Source: Myxococcales bacterium (lineage in GTDB: Bacteria > Myxococcota_A > Polyangia > Haliangiales > Haliangiaceae). From it: a DNA stretch of 64,000 bases. Of this stretch, positions 38,148 to 50,370 are shown one piece after another. The notes under the pieces are model-generated. The model searched no databases and was not told where the DNA came from. It worked only from the letters and a program-made list of their open reading frames with translations. Location: the NCBI GenBank assembly GCA_016720595.1, contig JADKKI010000012.1:1-64000 (forward strand). Direction: 5' to 3'. The translations under genes and the position numbers were made by a program. Within the stretch, counting starts at the first letter, position 1, and every line of letters starts with the position of its first letter.

Positions 38148-39324
38148 GCGCGCCTCGAGATCACGACGCTCGCGTTGCTGCCGCCGAAGCCGAACGCATT
38201 GACCAGCACGTGCCGAAGGTTCGCCGCGGTGCGCTCGGCGACGACGGTCACACCGAGGCTGTCATCGACGGGCGCGGCGCGCAGGGTCGCCGGGATCTCC
38301 TGACGGCGCAGCGATTCGATCGCGAGGACGAGCGAGGTCAGACCGGCGGAGCCGAGCGTGTGCCCGGTCAGGCTCTTGGTCGCGGTCAGCGGCACGGCGC
38401 GCTCGAACACGCGGGTCACGGCGATCGCCTCCGCCGCATCGTTCAGCTTGGTCCCGGTGCCGTGCGCACTCACGCAATCGATCTCGTTCGGCGAGAGGCC
38501 GGCGCGCTCGAGCGCCTGGCGCATGCACAGCTGCCCACCGAGCCCCTCGGGGTGCGGGCTCGTGTGATGGAACGCGTCGGAGGCCGCGCCCGCCCTGCCA
38601 CCCAGGCCAGCGCACCGCGCCGCGTGGCCTCGGTCGCGCGCTCGATCAGCACGTACGCCGAGCCCTCTCCGAGCGTGATCCCGTTGCGCTCGCGCGAGAA
38701 CGGCTGGGTCGCGGTGGGCGCCGTGAGCCCGAGGCTGTGGAAGCCGAACACGGTGGTGCGGCACAGCGAATCCGCGCTGCCGACGACCACCGCGTCTGCG
38801 AGGCCGTGATCGATCAGGCGGCTCGCCGAGGCCAGCGCCTTGAAGCTCGACGAGCACGCGGTGGACACCGCCATCTGCAGCCCCTCGATCCCGAGGAACC
38901 GCATGATCGCCTCGGTGGTCGCATCGATCCCGTGATCGGCGTAGCGGACCTCGGTGCGTGGTGCGCCGCCGCTCGGCGCCATCGCGCGCTCCGTCTGCTC
39001 GAGCCCACCCGTGGAGCTCGCGAACACGTACGCGATCCGCCGCGATCCCCAGCGCGCCGCCGCCGCGCGAACGTGGGGCCGCAGCTGGCGCACCGAGGCG
39101 AGCGCCACGTTCGCGAGGCGCGTGGGCGTGCACGCGAGCACGTCGTCGGGGCCAGGCGTGAACGCGGGCAGGATCCCGAGTGCGGTCGTGAACGGAAACT
39201 CGTGGTACGCGGCGCTCGGCGAGAATGCCTCGGCGCCCGCGAAGGCACGCTCGAACACCGTGGCGTTGTCGGTGCCCAGACAGTTGGCGATCGCCGCGCC
39301 GGTGATGGCGTGGCCTTCGTTCAC
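38144..39324 (-). CDS. Beta-ketoacyl-ACP synthase (FabF-like) of the APE cluster (one frameshift)
   Basis: 393 residues from GTG 39324, overlapping the oxidoreductase stop (GTGA). Catalytic triad present: MAVSTACSSSFKALAS (Cys), DCVSAHGTGTKLND (His) and SLTGHTLGSAGLT (His), plus FGFGGSNASVV at the end. One frame change near 38590 splits it. Together with the chain-length factor that follows, it should form the ApeO-ApeC-like heterodimer that elongates the aryl starter with malonyl units. Confidence 0.87.
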
Positions 39325-40586
39325 GTGAGCCCCGAGGCCCCGACCTTGCTCGCCGTCCCGTCGCGACACATCCCCGCGAGCGCGCGCAGCCGGCGGCCGG
39401 ACTGCGGCCCGTTGTACGGGTTCGCCGGATCCCACGCATAGCCCGCGAGCACCGAGCAGATCATCCGGTGGATCGTGGGCTCCTTCGACGGGAAGAAGAT
39501 CACGTCCTGGAGGCTTCGGTCGTACCAGCCGGTGACGAACGTGCGGAACGTCTCGACGCCGAACATCAGCGGCTCGGCGAACTCGTGCTGCCAGTCCACG
39601 GCCTCGCCGCGGAGCTGCCGATCGAGCGCGATCGCCGCGAGCTTCGCCGAGTGCAGCGCGATCGTGACGCCCGAGGAGAACACGGGATCGAGGAACTCGG
39701 CGGCGTTGCCGAGCAAGGCGAACCCAGGGCCGTGCAGCGTCTTGACGTTCGCGGCGTAGCCGACGATCTCGCCGACCGGCCGCACGGTGTGTGCGTTGCC
39801 GAGCAGCGTGCGCAGCTTGGGCTCGTCCGCCATGATCGCCCAGTACTGCTCTTCCGGCGTGCCGGTGTACTTCGCGAGGTGCTCGCGCGTGGCCACGATC
39901 CCGACCGAGCTGACGCCGTTCGGGAACGGGATCACCCACGACCACACGTCGCGATCCGTGGGGTTGATGCCGATCCGGATCTTCTGGCGATCGAACACGC
40001 CGGCGACGATGTTGTCCTGCACGTGCGCGAACCGCGCGGCGCGCACCGGGAAGTCCGAGGGCTTCTCCAGCTCGAGCAGGCGCGCCAGCGTGCGACCGAA
40101 CCCACTCGCGTCGAGCACGAAGCGCGGCCGATAGATCTCCACCTCGCCCGCCTCGGTGCGCGCGGTGACCGTGGGCTGCTCGCCCGGCGTCATCGCCGTG
40201 ATCTCCACGCCGTACCGCACGGTGGCGCCGAGCCGCTCCGCCTCCTTGGCGAGCAGGTGATCGAACTCGGACCGCAGCACCTGGAACGTGAACCCGAGGC
40301 CGGCAGTCGTCTTGTTGGAGAAGTTGAACTCCTCGTACTGCTCGTCGCACACGAAGGTCGCGCCGTTCTTGAACTGGAAGCCCGCGGCGAGCACCGCATC
40401 GAGCAGGCCCGCCTCCTGGAGGAGCTGCGCGCTGTACGCCAGCAGGCTCTCGCCGATCGAGAACCGCGGGAAGTGCTGCTTCTCGAGGACGAGTACGCTG
40501 TAGCCGCGCTGCACCAGGAGCGCGGCGACGACCGAACCCGAGGGTCCCGCTCCGATCACCAGCACGTCTGGCGCGAGGGCTGACAT
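39321..40586 (-). CDS. FAD-dependent oxidoreductase (tryptophan-halogenase/geranylgeranyl-reductase-like)
   Basis: 421 residues, intact, ATG 40586. FAD-binding start PDVLVIGAGPSGSVVAALLV, then VLEKQHFPRFSIGESLLAYS as in flavin-dependent halogenase-like proteins, RFVLDASGFGRTLARLL, and GFALLGNAAEFLDPVFSSGV (second FAD motif). The halogenase WxWxIP motif appears as VWSWVIPFPNG, but the catalytic Lys of halogenases is not clear. It is the first gene of the right operon. In aryl-polyene and flexirubin clusters such flavoproteins modify the aryl head (hydroxylation or halogenation). Which one is not decided. Confidence 0.85.
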   Translation of the reverse strand: MSALAPDVLVIGAGPSGSVVAALLVQRGYSVLVLEKQHFPRFSIGESLLAYSAQLLQEAGLLDAVLAAGFQFKNGATFVCDEQYEEFNFSNKTTAGLGFTFQVLRSEFDHLLAKEAERLGATVRYGVEITAMTPGEQPTVTARTEAGEVEIYRPRFVLDASGFGRTLARLLELEKPSDFPVRAARFAHVQDNIVAGVFDRQKIRIGINPTDRDVWSWVIPFPNGVSSVGIVATREHLAKYTGTPEEQYWAIMADEPKLRTLLGNAHTVRPVGEIVGYAANVKTLHGPGFALLGNAAEFLDPVFSSGVTIALHSAKLAAIALDRQLRGEAVDWQHEFAEPLMFGVETFRTFVTGWYDRSLQDVIFFPSKEPTIHRMICSVLAGYAWDPANPYNGPQSGRRLRALAGMCRDGTASKVGASGLT

Positions 40587-40591
40587 CGCGC

Positions 40592-41173
40592 TCAGGTCCC
40601 TGCGGACGGCGGAGGTGCCAGCAGCGCGCGCCCGAAATCCTCGTCGTGGAGGAGCTTCGTGGTGGCCTCGGACAGCGCGTTCGAGAGCGCCTCGTTGAAG
40701 TTCTCCGCGCTGTGCGACCTGCCCCAGCGCGTGCTCGTGCCTTCATAGACCCGCGACCAGTCCGGCCCGCCCGCGCGGCGCATCGTCACGCGGACGCGCA
40801 CCACGCCCTTGAACGTGCCGCCCTCGTCGACCTTGAACTCGATCAGGTCGGCTTCGAGCACGGCCTGCGGCTGCTCGTTGAGCCGCGCGCCGGCGTTGCG
40901 CAGCATGTCGCCGAACCGATCGCTGCAGTACTTCGCGACGTTGTCCATGGTCCGGACCACGTGGCCGCTGTCCTCGTCGGTCCCCACCGCGGACGGATCG
41001 GGGCGCGTATCGCGCAGTCCGAACGCCACGGGCACCGCGGATAGCGCCTGCCCCACGGTGGGGCTCGGCTTGACCGAGGTATCGGCGCTGCGCCACGCCA
41101 GATGGAAGTTGTGGATCTGATCACCACCGCAGGCGGCGGTCACGAAGATGACAGCGGCAACGAGGAGTCGCAT
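40592..41173 (-). CDS. YajG-like lipoprotein upstream of the APE operon
   Basis: 193 residues from ATG 41173; upstream in-frame starts would run into the divergent purU promoter. Signal LLVAAVIFVTAAC with lipobox. The mature part has FGLRDTRPDPSAVGTDEDSG, YCSDRFGDMLRNAGARLNE and VVRVRVTMRRAGG...VYEGTSTRWGRSH, resembling YajG/DUF4410-type outer-membrane lipoproteins. The next gene of the cluster starts five bases after its stop, so it probably heads the right minus-strand operon. Its job in polyene export is unknown. Confidence 0.7.
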   Translation of the reverse strand: MRLLVAAVIFVTAACGGDQIHNFHLAWRSADTSVKPSPTVGQALSAVPVAFGLRDTRPDPSAVGTDEDSGHVVRTMDNVAKYCSDRFGDMLRNAGARLNEQPQAVLEADLIEFKVDEGGTFKGVVRVRVTMRRAGGPDWSRVYEGTSTRWGRSHSAENFNEALSNALSEATTKLLHDEDFGRALLAPPPSAGT

Positions 41174-41246
41174 CGTGGGGAAGCCATACCACAGGGCCAC
41201 GGAGCGATGGCGAGGATCCTCGCGCCCGGTGCTACCATCGAGGGGC
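41174..41246. promoter_or_regulatory. Divergent intergenic region: right APE operon promoter and purU promoter
   Basis: 73 bases between the lipoprotein ATG (41173) and the purU ATG (41247), read outward in both directions. It must hold the promoter of the right APE operon, since all genes from here to 33193 on the minus strand are contiguous. No clear promoter box is seen; AGGGGC before purU is its ribosome binding site. Confidence 0.4.
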
Positions 41247-42104
41247 ATGACCGCGCATGTCGCGACGCTGCTCGTCGCTTGCCAGGATCGCAAGGGGCTC
41301 GTCGCCTCGCTCGCTCAGGTGCTCTACGGGCACGGCGCCAACATCCTCGATTCGGATCAGCACACCGATTCGGTCGCCGGGATGTTCTTCCAGCGCCTGC
41401 GCTTCGATCTGGCGTCGCTGACCACCGATCGCGTCTCGCTCGAGACCGGGATCCGCGAGGTCGGCGAGCGCATGGCCATGGACTGGAAGCTCTCGTACGC
41501 GAACCGCGTGCGGCGCGTGGCGATCTTCGTCTCGAAGCAGGACCACTGCCTCTACGATCTGCTGCTCCGCCACCGCGCGGGCGAGCTGGCCTGCGAGATC
41601 GCGATGGTGATCTCGAACCACGCCGATGCGGCACCGATCGCGGCGCACTTCGGCGTCCCGTTCCACCACCTGCCGGTGACCGCCGAGACCCGCACCGCCC
41701 AGGAGGCGGCCGCCACCGAGCTGATCGAGGCGGCGCACATCGATCTCGTGGTGCTCGCGCGCTACATGCAGATCCTGTCCGCGGCGTTCGTGGCGAAGTA
41801 TCCGTCGCGGATCATCAACATCCACCACTCGTTCCTCCCCGCGTTCGTCGGCGCGAACCCGTACAAGCAAGCGTACGAGAAGGGCGTGAAGCTGATCGGC
41901 GCCACCAGCCACTACGTCACGGCGGATCTCGATCAGGGGCCGATCATCGAGCAGGCCACGATCCGCTGCTCGCACCGCGACTCCGTCGAGGACCTGGTCC
42001 GCAAGGGGCGCGATCTCGAGAAGCGCGCCCTCGCGCAGGCGGTCCGCTATCACCTCGAGGATCGGATCCTCCTCTATGCGGGCAAGACCGTCGTGTTCGA
42101 TTAG
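41247..42104 (+). CDS. purU: Formyltetrahydrofolate deformylase
   Basis: 285 residues from ATG 41247. An N-terminal ACT domain (ATLLVACQDRKGLVASLAQV, about residues 5-80) is followed by the formyltransferase-like domain with RVAIFVSKQDHCLYDLL, LARYMQILSAAFV and the catalytic NIHHSFLPAF (Asn/His) and SHYVTADLDQGPII (Asp). It hydrolyses 10-formyl-THF to formate and THF, supplying formate for purine synthesis and balancing one-carbon pools. Complete and of normal length; not part of the polyene pathway. Confidence 0.95.
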   Translation: MTAHVATLLVACQDRKGLVASLAQVLYGHGANILDSDQHTDSVAGMFFQRLRFDLASLTTDRVSLETGIREVGERMAMDWKLSYANRVRRVAIFVSKQDHCLYDLLLRHRAGELACEIAMVISNHADAAPIAAHFGVPFHHLPVTAETRTAQEAAATELIEAAHIDLVVLARYMQILSAAFVAKYPSRIINIHHSFLPAFVGANPYKQAYEKGVKLIGATSHYVTADLDQGPIIEQATIRCSHRDSVEDLVRKGRDLEKRALAQAVRYHLEDRILLYAGKTVVFD

Positions 42105-42562
42105 TTCTTGTCGACGCAGCAGCGGTAGCCATACGGATCGACGACCGCGTGCGACGAGGAGTCATCGCACGAGGAGGCGCCACGCTTCTGGGCGATCCCC
42201 GCTGCCTCCTCGGCGACCCATTCGTAGTCATCACCCACCATGTTCATCAGCGTGGGCTGGTTGGTGCAGCCTGCGAGCCACTCGGCGTCGGCGCACAGCC
42301 GGCGGCCGAGCCCTTCGCAGATCGACTTCGCGGTGGTCCACGGGTCACTCCCGCGCTGCGTGATCTCGATGCACACCGTCGAGCCCGGGGCGATCTCGAG
42401 GGCATCCACGGGGCACACCGCCGGTGCATCGATCGGCGGTGCGTCGCTCGTGATGGCCATGGCCACGTCCACCACCGTCGCCGCATCCACCGAACGGCGT
42501 TCGTCGTAGCCGATCCGCCCGCAGGCCGCAGCCAGCACGAGCATCGCGGAGCCCACCCGCAT
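42101..42562 (-). CDS. Small lipoprotein with formylglycine-enzyme-like (SUMF1) features
   Basis: 153 residues from ATG 42562. Signal MLVLAAACGRIGYDERRS has a lipobox Cys. The body contains five to six cysteines and segments STVCIEITQRGSDPWTTAKSICEGL...RRLCADAEWLAGCT...GDDYEWVAEE, which look like a shortened SUMF1/FGE-sulfatase-type domain ('RLPTEAEWExAC...YEWV'). Convergent with purU, overlapping it by four bases. Probably a secreted binding protein; no enzymatic role is evident. Confidence 0.6.
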   Translation of the reverse strand: MRVGSAMLVLAAACGRIGYDERRSVDAATVVDVAMAITSDAPPIDAPAVCPVDALEIAPGSTVCIEITQRGSDPWTTAKSICEGLGRRLCADAEWLAGCTNQPTLMNMVGDDYEWVAEEAAGIAQKRGASSCDDSSSHAVVDPYGYRCCVDKN

Positions 42563-42684
42563 GGCATGCAGCTTGTCGAACAACGCCACGCCTCCATCGT
42601 AATCCGTCTCGGCCCCGGATCGCACCAAAACTCGACGACCCGGCACGGCCCGCGCCCGCGGGATGGCTTACCATCGCGGCGGCG

Positions 42685-43875
42685 ATGCCCAATCGTGTCG
42701 AGACCGACATCTCCGTCCAGCGGTTCGGGTACCTCTCCGACGAGGACGGCCGCCGGTTGGTGTTCCCGCGGACCGAATCGCACCGGCTCGAGGGCCGCTC
42801 CGGCACCGTCGCGTATGGCGCCCAGGATGCGCTGTTCGAGGGCCTCGAGGGCCGCCTCGATACGCTGCGCTGGACCGCCGACACCGCCTCACTCGGCGGG
42901 GTGTGGCTCCGCGATGATGCCCGCCGCTTCGACATCGGGGTCGAGCGGATCGAGATGGCGCGTGGGGTGATGCTGACGCGCGCCGAATCCGGCGTGGAGC
43001 TCGTCGCACCACACGTGTCGTTCTCGGAGATGAAGCTCACCGTGGCGGGGCCGTTCGGCCGCAGCGGGGAGAAGCGCCCCGCGGAGCCCGGCGGCTCTCC
43101 TCTGCTGCGCCAGGATCGGCTGCGCTTCCTCGATTCGCTGACGGGGCGGATCAACCTCACCGTCAAGGTCGTGCTCGATCTGCCGGTGCTCGGAAAGCGC
43201 ACGCTCGATCAGGAGCTGAAGCTCCCGATCCAGGAGGGCAGCATCGATTTCCGCACGCTCGAGGAGAACCTGGACTGGCTCGAGGGCAGGTTCATCGACA
43301 TCTCGGCCGAGGACGATCGCCTCGTCCTGTCCTGGAAGGTGCCGATCGTGGGCTCCGCGCGCGAGCTGATCTCCTGGCACCTCGACGACGAGGCCGCCAC
43401 CCTCGCCAAGTTCGGCAAGGTCCCGGTGCGCTCGCTCTCGGACTTCCGGATCGGCGGCAGCGGGAGCGGCGGCACCAGCAAGAAGTCCGATGACGGCAAG
43501 CGCAAGACCCTGCAGTCGCTCGCGATCGAGAGCATCGACATCGCGATCGGGCTGCTCGCGCCACGCTCGCTCGAGGTGGGTAACGGCCTGATCATGTTCG
43601 GCGGCGATGACCAGCCCGGCATGGTGGATCTCAAGGTGACCGGTGACATCAACGATCGCGGCCCCGGCACACTCACCGGCGCGATCGGCTCGGTCGATAC
43701 GACGATCAAGGATCTGCGCCTCGGCCCCGTGCTCCTCACGGCGGATCGTCTCCACTTCGACGGCCTCGATCGCCTCGAGGTGACGTTCGATGGCTTCCGC
43801 CCCGTGAAGGTCGCGATGGTGATCCACCGGGTCACCGCCACGAACCTCGCGATGCGGCTCGGCGGCGATCCCTGA
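42685..43875 (+). CDS. Conserved hypothetical protein, beta-rich
   Basis: 396 residues from ATG 42685. No signal peptide or membrane helix. Alternating hydrophobic strands throughout (VSFSEMKLTVAGPF, RINLTVKVVLDLPVLGKRTLD, LEVTFDGFRPVKVAMVIHRV) with a Gly/Ser/Lys linker GSGSGGTSKKSDDGKR at about residues 252-267. It resembles AsmA/DUF748-like repeated-beta proteins in texture, but I cannot name a family. Next to it on the opposite strand is an unrelated lipoprotein. Confidence 0.6.
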   Translation: MPNRVETDISVQRFGYLSDEDGRRLVFPRTESHRLEGRSGTVAYGAQDALFEGLEGRLDTLRWTADTASLGGVWLRDDARRFDIGVERIEMARGVMLTRAESGVELVAPHVSFSEMKLTVAGPFGRSGEKRPAEPGGSPLLRQDRLRFLDSLTGRINLTVKVVLDLPVLGKRTLDQELKLPIQEGSIDFRTLEENLDWLEGRFIDISAEDDRLVLSWKVPIVGSARELISWHLDDEAATLAKFGKVPVRSLSDFRIGGSGSGGTSKKSDDGKRKTLQSLAIESIDIAIGLLAPRSLEVGNGLIMFGGDDQPGMVDLKVTGDINDRGPGTLTGAIGSVDTTIKDLRLGPVLLTADRLHFDGLDRLEVTFDGFRPVKVAMVIHRVTATNLAMRLGGDP

Positions 43876-43884
43876 GCGTGACGG

Positions 43885-44835
43885 CTACTTCTTGGTCTGA
43901 CAGTCGAGCGCTTCGATCGTCCCGGCGAGCGTGATCGGGTAAGGACCGATGTTCCCCGCGCCGGCGATCGTGATCGCCATCGTCGGGCCATCCTTCCCGT
44001 TGCCCTGTGCGCCGAACGTGACCTTGAGGTCCTTCACCGTGTCCTCGGGGAGTGCCTTCTCGGTGGCCTCGTGGTCCTTCTCGAACCACGTGCCCGAGAG
44101 GGTCCACTTCCCCGCGTGATGCCGCACCACGACCTGCGACCACGGCGTGATCCCCGAGCAGTCCTTCGGCCCGGTGGACAGCGTGAGGTCATCGCCCACC
44201 AGCACCGCGCTGACGAGGTCGAGCTTCTTGCCCGCGACGCTGACCGAGGCGGCAGAGACATGGGAGTCCTTCGGGATGCCCGCGCCATCGGGCGGCTGAT
44301 CGCCACAGCCGATCGCGACCAGCGCACCTTCGACGACCAGGATCTTGCCCGCATCGTCGTCGGAGATCTTCGCGAGCTCGACCTCGACCCGGGTGTCCTT
44401 GTCCGTGGGCTCGGTGAGCCGCGCGGTCGAGAACGTGGCCTTGGTGGGATGCCCGCCGGTCCAGAACTCGGTGACCTGGATCGTCGCGATGCCGTCGGGC
44501 GCGAGCCGGCGACGCAGCGTGGTCACGAAGCTGGTCGCGCCCTCCACCGCGGAGGCCACGCCGCTCAGCAGCTCCTGGCACGAGCCGACCTTGTCGCCGA
44601 CCTGGAGCCGCCACTGATCGGGCGAGACGCGCTTGATGAACGCGCGCGCCATCGGGATCGGCTTGCCGTCGCGCGTGACCGTCAGCTTCTCGAAGCCCGC
44701 CGTCGGCTTGACGTCGCTGACCACCGCGCCCGAACCTCCCGAGCCCGCGGCTCCGGCCGAGCCCGACTTGGTCTCGGTGCTGTCTCCACCCTTCCCGCAC
44801 GCCGCGAGGAGGACCACGATCGCGAGGGTTCTCAC
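43885..44835 (-). CDS. Lipoprotein, unknown function
   Basis: 316 residues, ATG 44835. Very short signal MRTLAIVVLLAAC with lipobox, a Gly/Ser-rich linker (residues 14-38), then a globular body with two repeats of beta-rich character (FEKLTVTRDGKPIPMARAFI, TVKDLKVTFGAQGNGKDGPT). Ends nine bases from the convergent hypothetical gene. No family recognised. Confidence 0.65.
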   Translation of the reverse strand: MRTLAIVVLLAACGKGGDSTETKSGSAGAAGSGGSGAVVSDVKPTAGFEKLTVTRDGKPIPMARAFIKRVSPDQWRLQVGDKVGSCQELLSGVASAVEGATSFVTTLRRRLAPDGIATIQVTEFWTGGHPTKATFSTARLTEPTDKDTRVEVELAKISDDDAGKILVVEGALVAIGCGDQPPDGAGIPKDSHVSAASVSVAGKKLDLVSAVLVGDDLTLSTGPKDCSGITPWSQVVVRHHAGKWTLSGTWFEKDHEATEKALPEDTVKDLKVTFGAQGNGKDGPTMAITIAGAGNIGPYPITLAGTIEALDCQTKK

Positions 44836-45052
44836 GCGGGTGACGCTATCAGAACCCCGCGTCCAACACCTCGATCACCGATCCACCGCTGGTTCCGGAG
44901 GATCAAACCAAGGAAGCTAGGAACCAAGGTCGGAGAACTTTTCCAGAATCCTGCCCCAGGGGCCGAAGCAGAAGCCGCGCGCCAGAGGACCCGACAACCG
45001 CTGCGCAGCCGCCTCGGCTTGCCGATCAGACGAGCCCGCCCTCTGGGCGCGG

Positions 45053-46441
45053 TCAGCCCGGGTGGACCATGTCCTCGGGCTTCACCCACGCATCGAACTG
45101 CTCGCCGGTGACCCACCCGAGCGCGATCGCGGCCTCGCGCAGCGTCAGGCCCTCGGCGTGCGCGTGCTTCGCGACCTTGGCCGCCTTGTCGTAGCCGATG
45201 TGCGGCGACAGCGCGGTCACCAGCATCAGGCTCCCGTGCAGCTTGCGATCGATCTCGGCGCGGTTCGGTTCGATGCCCCGCGCGCAGTGCTCCTCGAACG
45301 AGGCGCACGCATCGCCGAGCAGGCGGATCGATTGCAGCGCCGCATGCGCGATCAGCGGCTTGAACACGTTGAGCTCGAAGTTCCCCATCGCGCCGCCGAT
45401 CGAGATCGCGACGTCGTTGCCCAGGACCTGGCAGCACACCATGGTCAGCGCCTCGCACTGCGTGGGGTTGACCTTGCCCGGCATGATCGAGCTGCCGGGC
45501 TCGTTCTCCGGGATCGTCAGCTCTCCGAGGCCGCTGCGCGGGCCACTCGCGAGCCAGCGCACGTCGTTCGCGATCTTGAGCAGGCTGGTCGCCAGCGTCT
45601 TCATCGCGCCGTGGCAGCTGACCACGGCATCGTGCGACGCGAGCGCCGCGAACTTGTTCCCCGCCGTCACGAACGGACGCCCCGTCAGCTCCGCGAGCTT
45701 GGCCGCGACCATCGCTGCGTACTTCGGATGCGTGTTGAGGCCGGTGCCCACGGCGGTGCCGCCGAGCGCGAGCTCGTGGATCGCGGGGAGCGTGGCGCGG
45801 ATCGCCGCGATGCCGTGATCGAGCTGGGCGACCCACCCGCTGATCTCCTGGCCCAGGGTCAGCGGCGTGGCGTCCTGGAGGTGCGTTCGGCCGATCTTGA
45901 CGATGTGCGCGAACGCGGTGGCCTTGGCGTCGAGGGTCTCGCGCAGCTGCATCACCATCGGCAGCAGGTGCGCATCCACGCGTCCCGCGATCGCGAGGTG
46001 CATCGCCGTCGGGAACACGTCGTTGCTGCTCTGCGAGAGGTTGACGTGATCGTTGGGATGAACCGGCGCCTTCGCGCCCCTCCCCGTGCCCGCGCGCTCG
46101 TTCGCGAGGTTCGCGATCACCTCGTTCACGTTCATGTTGGTCTGGGTGCCGCTGCCCGTCTGCCACACCACGAGCGGGAACTCCGCTTCGAGGTCACCCG
46201 CGAGCACGTCATCGGCGGCCGCGACGATCAGCTCCGCGGTCGTGGCCGGCAGGAGCCCGAGCGCGGAGTTGACCAGCGCCGAGGCCTTCTTGATCGTGGC
46301 CAGCGCTCCGATCAGCTCGCGCGGCATGCGCTCCGTTCCGATCCGGAAGTTCTCGAGCGAGCGCTGGGTCTGCGCGCCCCACAGGCGCGTCTGCTCGACC
46401 TCGACGGTGCCCATGCTGTCGGACTCGGTGCGCGTGTCCAT
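45053..46441 (-). CDS. fumC: Class II fumarate hydratase
   Basis: 462 residues. Converts fumarate to malate in the TCA cycle. Signature loop [17 protein letters not shown] and earlier [49 protein letters not shown] are all intact; these supply the active-site His/Ser and substrate contacts. Full family length. The 217 bases downstream (44836-45052) contain no gene or obvious terminator. Confidence 0.96.
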   Translation of the reverse strand: MDTRTESDSMGTVEVEQTRLWGAQTQRSLENFRIGTERMPRELIGALATIKKASALVNSALGLLPATTAELIVAAADDVLAGDLEAEFPLVVWQTGSGTQTNMNVNEVIANLANERAGTGRGAKAPVHPNDHVNLSQSSNDVFPTAMHLAIAGRVDAHLLPMVMQLRETLDAKATAFAHIVKIGRTHLQDATPLTLGQEISGWVAQLDHGIAAIRATLPAIHELALGGTAVGTGLNTHPKYAAMVAAKLAELTGRPFVTAGNKFAALASHDAVVSCHGAMKTLATSLLKIANDVRWLASGPRSGLGELTIPENEPGSSIMPGKVNPTQCEALTMVCCQVLGNDVAISIGGAMGNFELNVFKPLIAHAALQSIRLLGDACASFEEHCARGIEPNRAEIDRKLHGSLMLVTALSPHIGYDKAAKVAKHAHAEGLTLREAAIALGWVTGEQFDAWVKPEDMVHPG

Positions 46442-46456
46442 CTGCCAGGCTTACCA

Positions 46457-47095
46457 CTATCTCGCGCTCGGGCTCAGCTCGACGAGCCTGAGCCGATCCG
46501 GGATGGCCACCTCGGCATCGGGTGCTCCACCCTCGGTCGCCGCATAGAGCTCGTCGACGAACTCCCGCACCGGCGCGCCGGCGAGCTCCGCCGGTAGTGG
46601 CGTCTCACCAGCGAACGCGATCAGCACCAGCCGGCGATCGCGCGCGAGCCCTGGACCCAGCGCCGGCTGCACGTACCTGGCCTCGAGCACGCGCGCACCC
46701 CACCGCTGGAACCGCACCAGCCGGTCCCAGCCCGTGCCGTGGACCCGCGGGTCGTTGACCTCGCCGAGCACCACGGGCGCAGCCTGTGCCGTCAGGGCTC
46801 GCACGGCGCCCTGGAGGAGCGCTCGGCCCAGGCCCCGCGTACGCGCGCCAGGTGCCACCACGAGGTACGTCACGAGCCCGCAGCCGCTGCGCGGATAGCG
46901 CTCGTAGCAGATCCCACCTGCGATCGCGTCGTCCTCGAGCGCGAGCTGCACGGTCAGCGCATGCGCGGTCTCACCACGCAGCGCTGCCTGCCACGCCGCG
47001 AGCGGCTCGTGCTGGGCGGCGAACGCATCCCAGTAGATCCCGCGGTGGAACGCGGCGAGCCGGGGATCGTCGGCGGTGAGCTCAATGAGCGTCAG
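46457..47095 (-). CDS. GNAT-family N-acetyltransferase (unusual start)
   Basis: About 212 residues. The core has GLVTYLVVAPGARTRGLGRALLQGAVRAL, the acetyl-CoA-binding 'V-x-P-x-x-R-x-x-G-x-G/A' motif, plus VVLGEVNDPRVHGTG and WGARVLEARYVQPALG. Protein-like sequence extends upstream of the first ATG-type start to LTLIELTADDPRLAAFHRGI, so initiation is at CTG 47095, ATT just after it, or a nearby codon disturbed by the tandem repeat there. It begins seven bases after the TPR gene stop and is probably cotranscribed. Substrate unknown. Confidence 0.7.
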   Translation of the reverse strand: MTLIELTADDPRLAAFHRGIYWDAFAAQHEPLAAWQAALRGETAHALTVQLALEDDAIAGGICYERYPRSGCGLVTYLVVAPGARTRGLGRALLQGAVRALTAQAAPVVLGEVNDPRVHGTGWDRLVRFQRWGARVLEARYVQPALGPGLARDRRLVLIAFAGETPLPAELAGAPVREFVDELYAATEGGAPDAEVAIPDRLRLVELSPSAR

Positions 47096-47101
47096 ATGTC
47101 G

Positions 47102-47110
<9 letters not shown>
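47091..47110. repeat. Tandem 10-bp direct repeat at the TPR-gene stop
   Basis: GTCAGATGTC occurs twice in a row at 47091-47100 and 47101-47110. It duplicates the stop region of the TPR gene (D-D-I-stop) and sits exactly where the start of the next gene is expected, so a duplication may have displaced that start codon. Confidence 0.6.
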
Positions 47111-50176
<3,066 letters not shown>

Positions 50177-50370
50177 GGGTGCCTAGGGGCTCCTGGTGCG
50201 AAACATCACGTGCACGAGCACACGGCCCCGCGCAGTGCAAAGGTACGGCCGCGGTACGCGACGGGTCAAGGAAAACCACGAGCGTTTCTCAGACCTTGCA
50301 CCGGGCACGGTCTCACATGTGATCACTGGTCCACCGTGCAGTAGGCGGACGGGTAATCCGGCTCGAATGG

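Noticed and set aside
25000..38600. Programmed ribosomal frameshifting as explanation for broken APE genes
   Set aside because: Shifts are many, in both directions, and lack a shared slippery heptamer or downstream structure.
39321..40586. Calling the flavoprotein a halogenase outright
   Set aside because: It has the GES and WxWxIP-like segments, but the catalytic Lys was not identifiable, so hydroxylase or reductase roles remain open.
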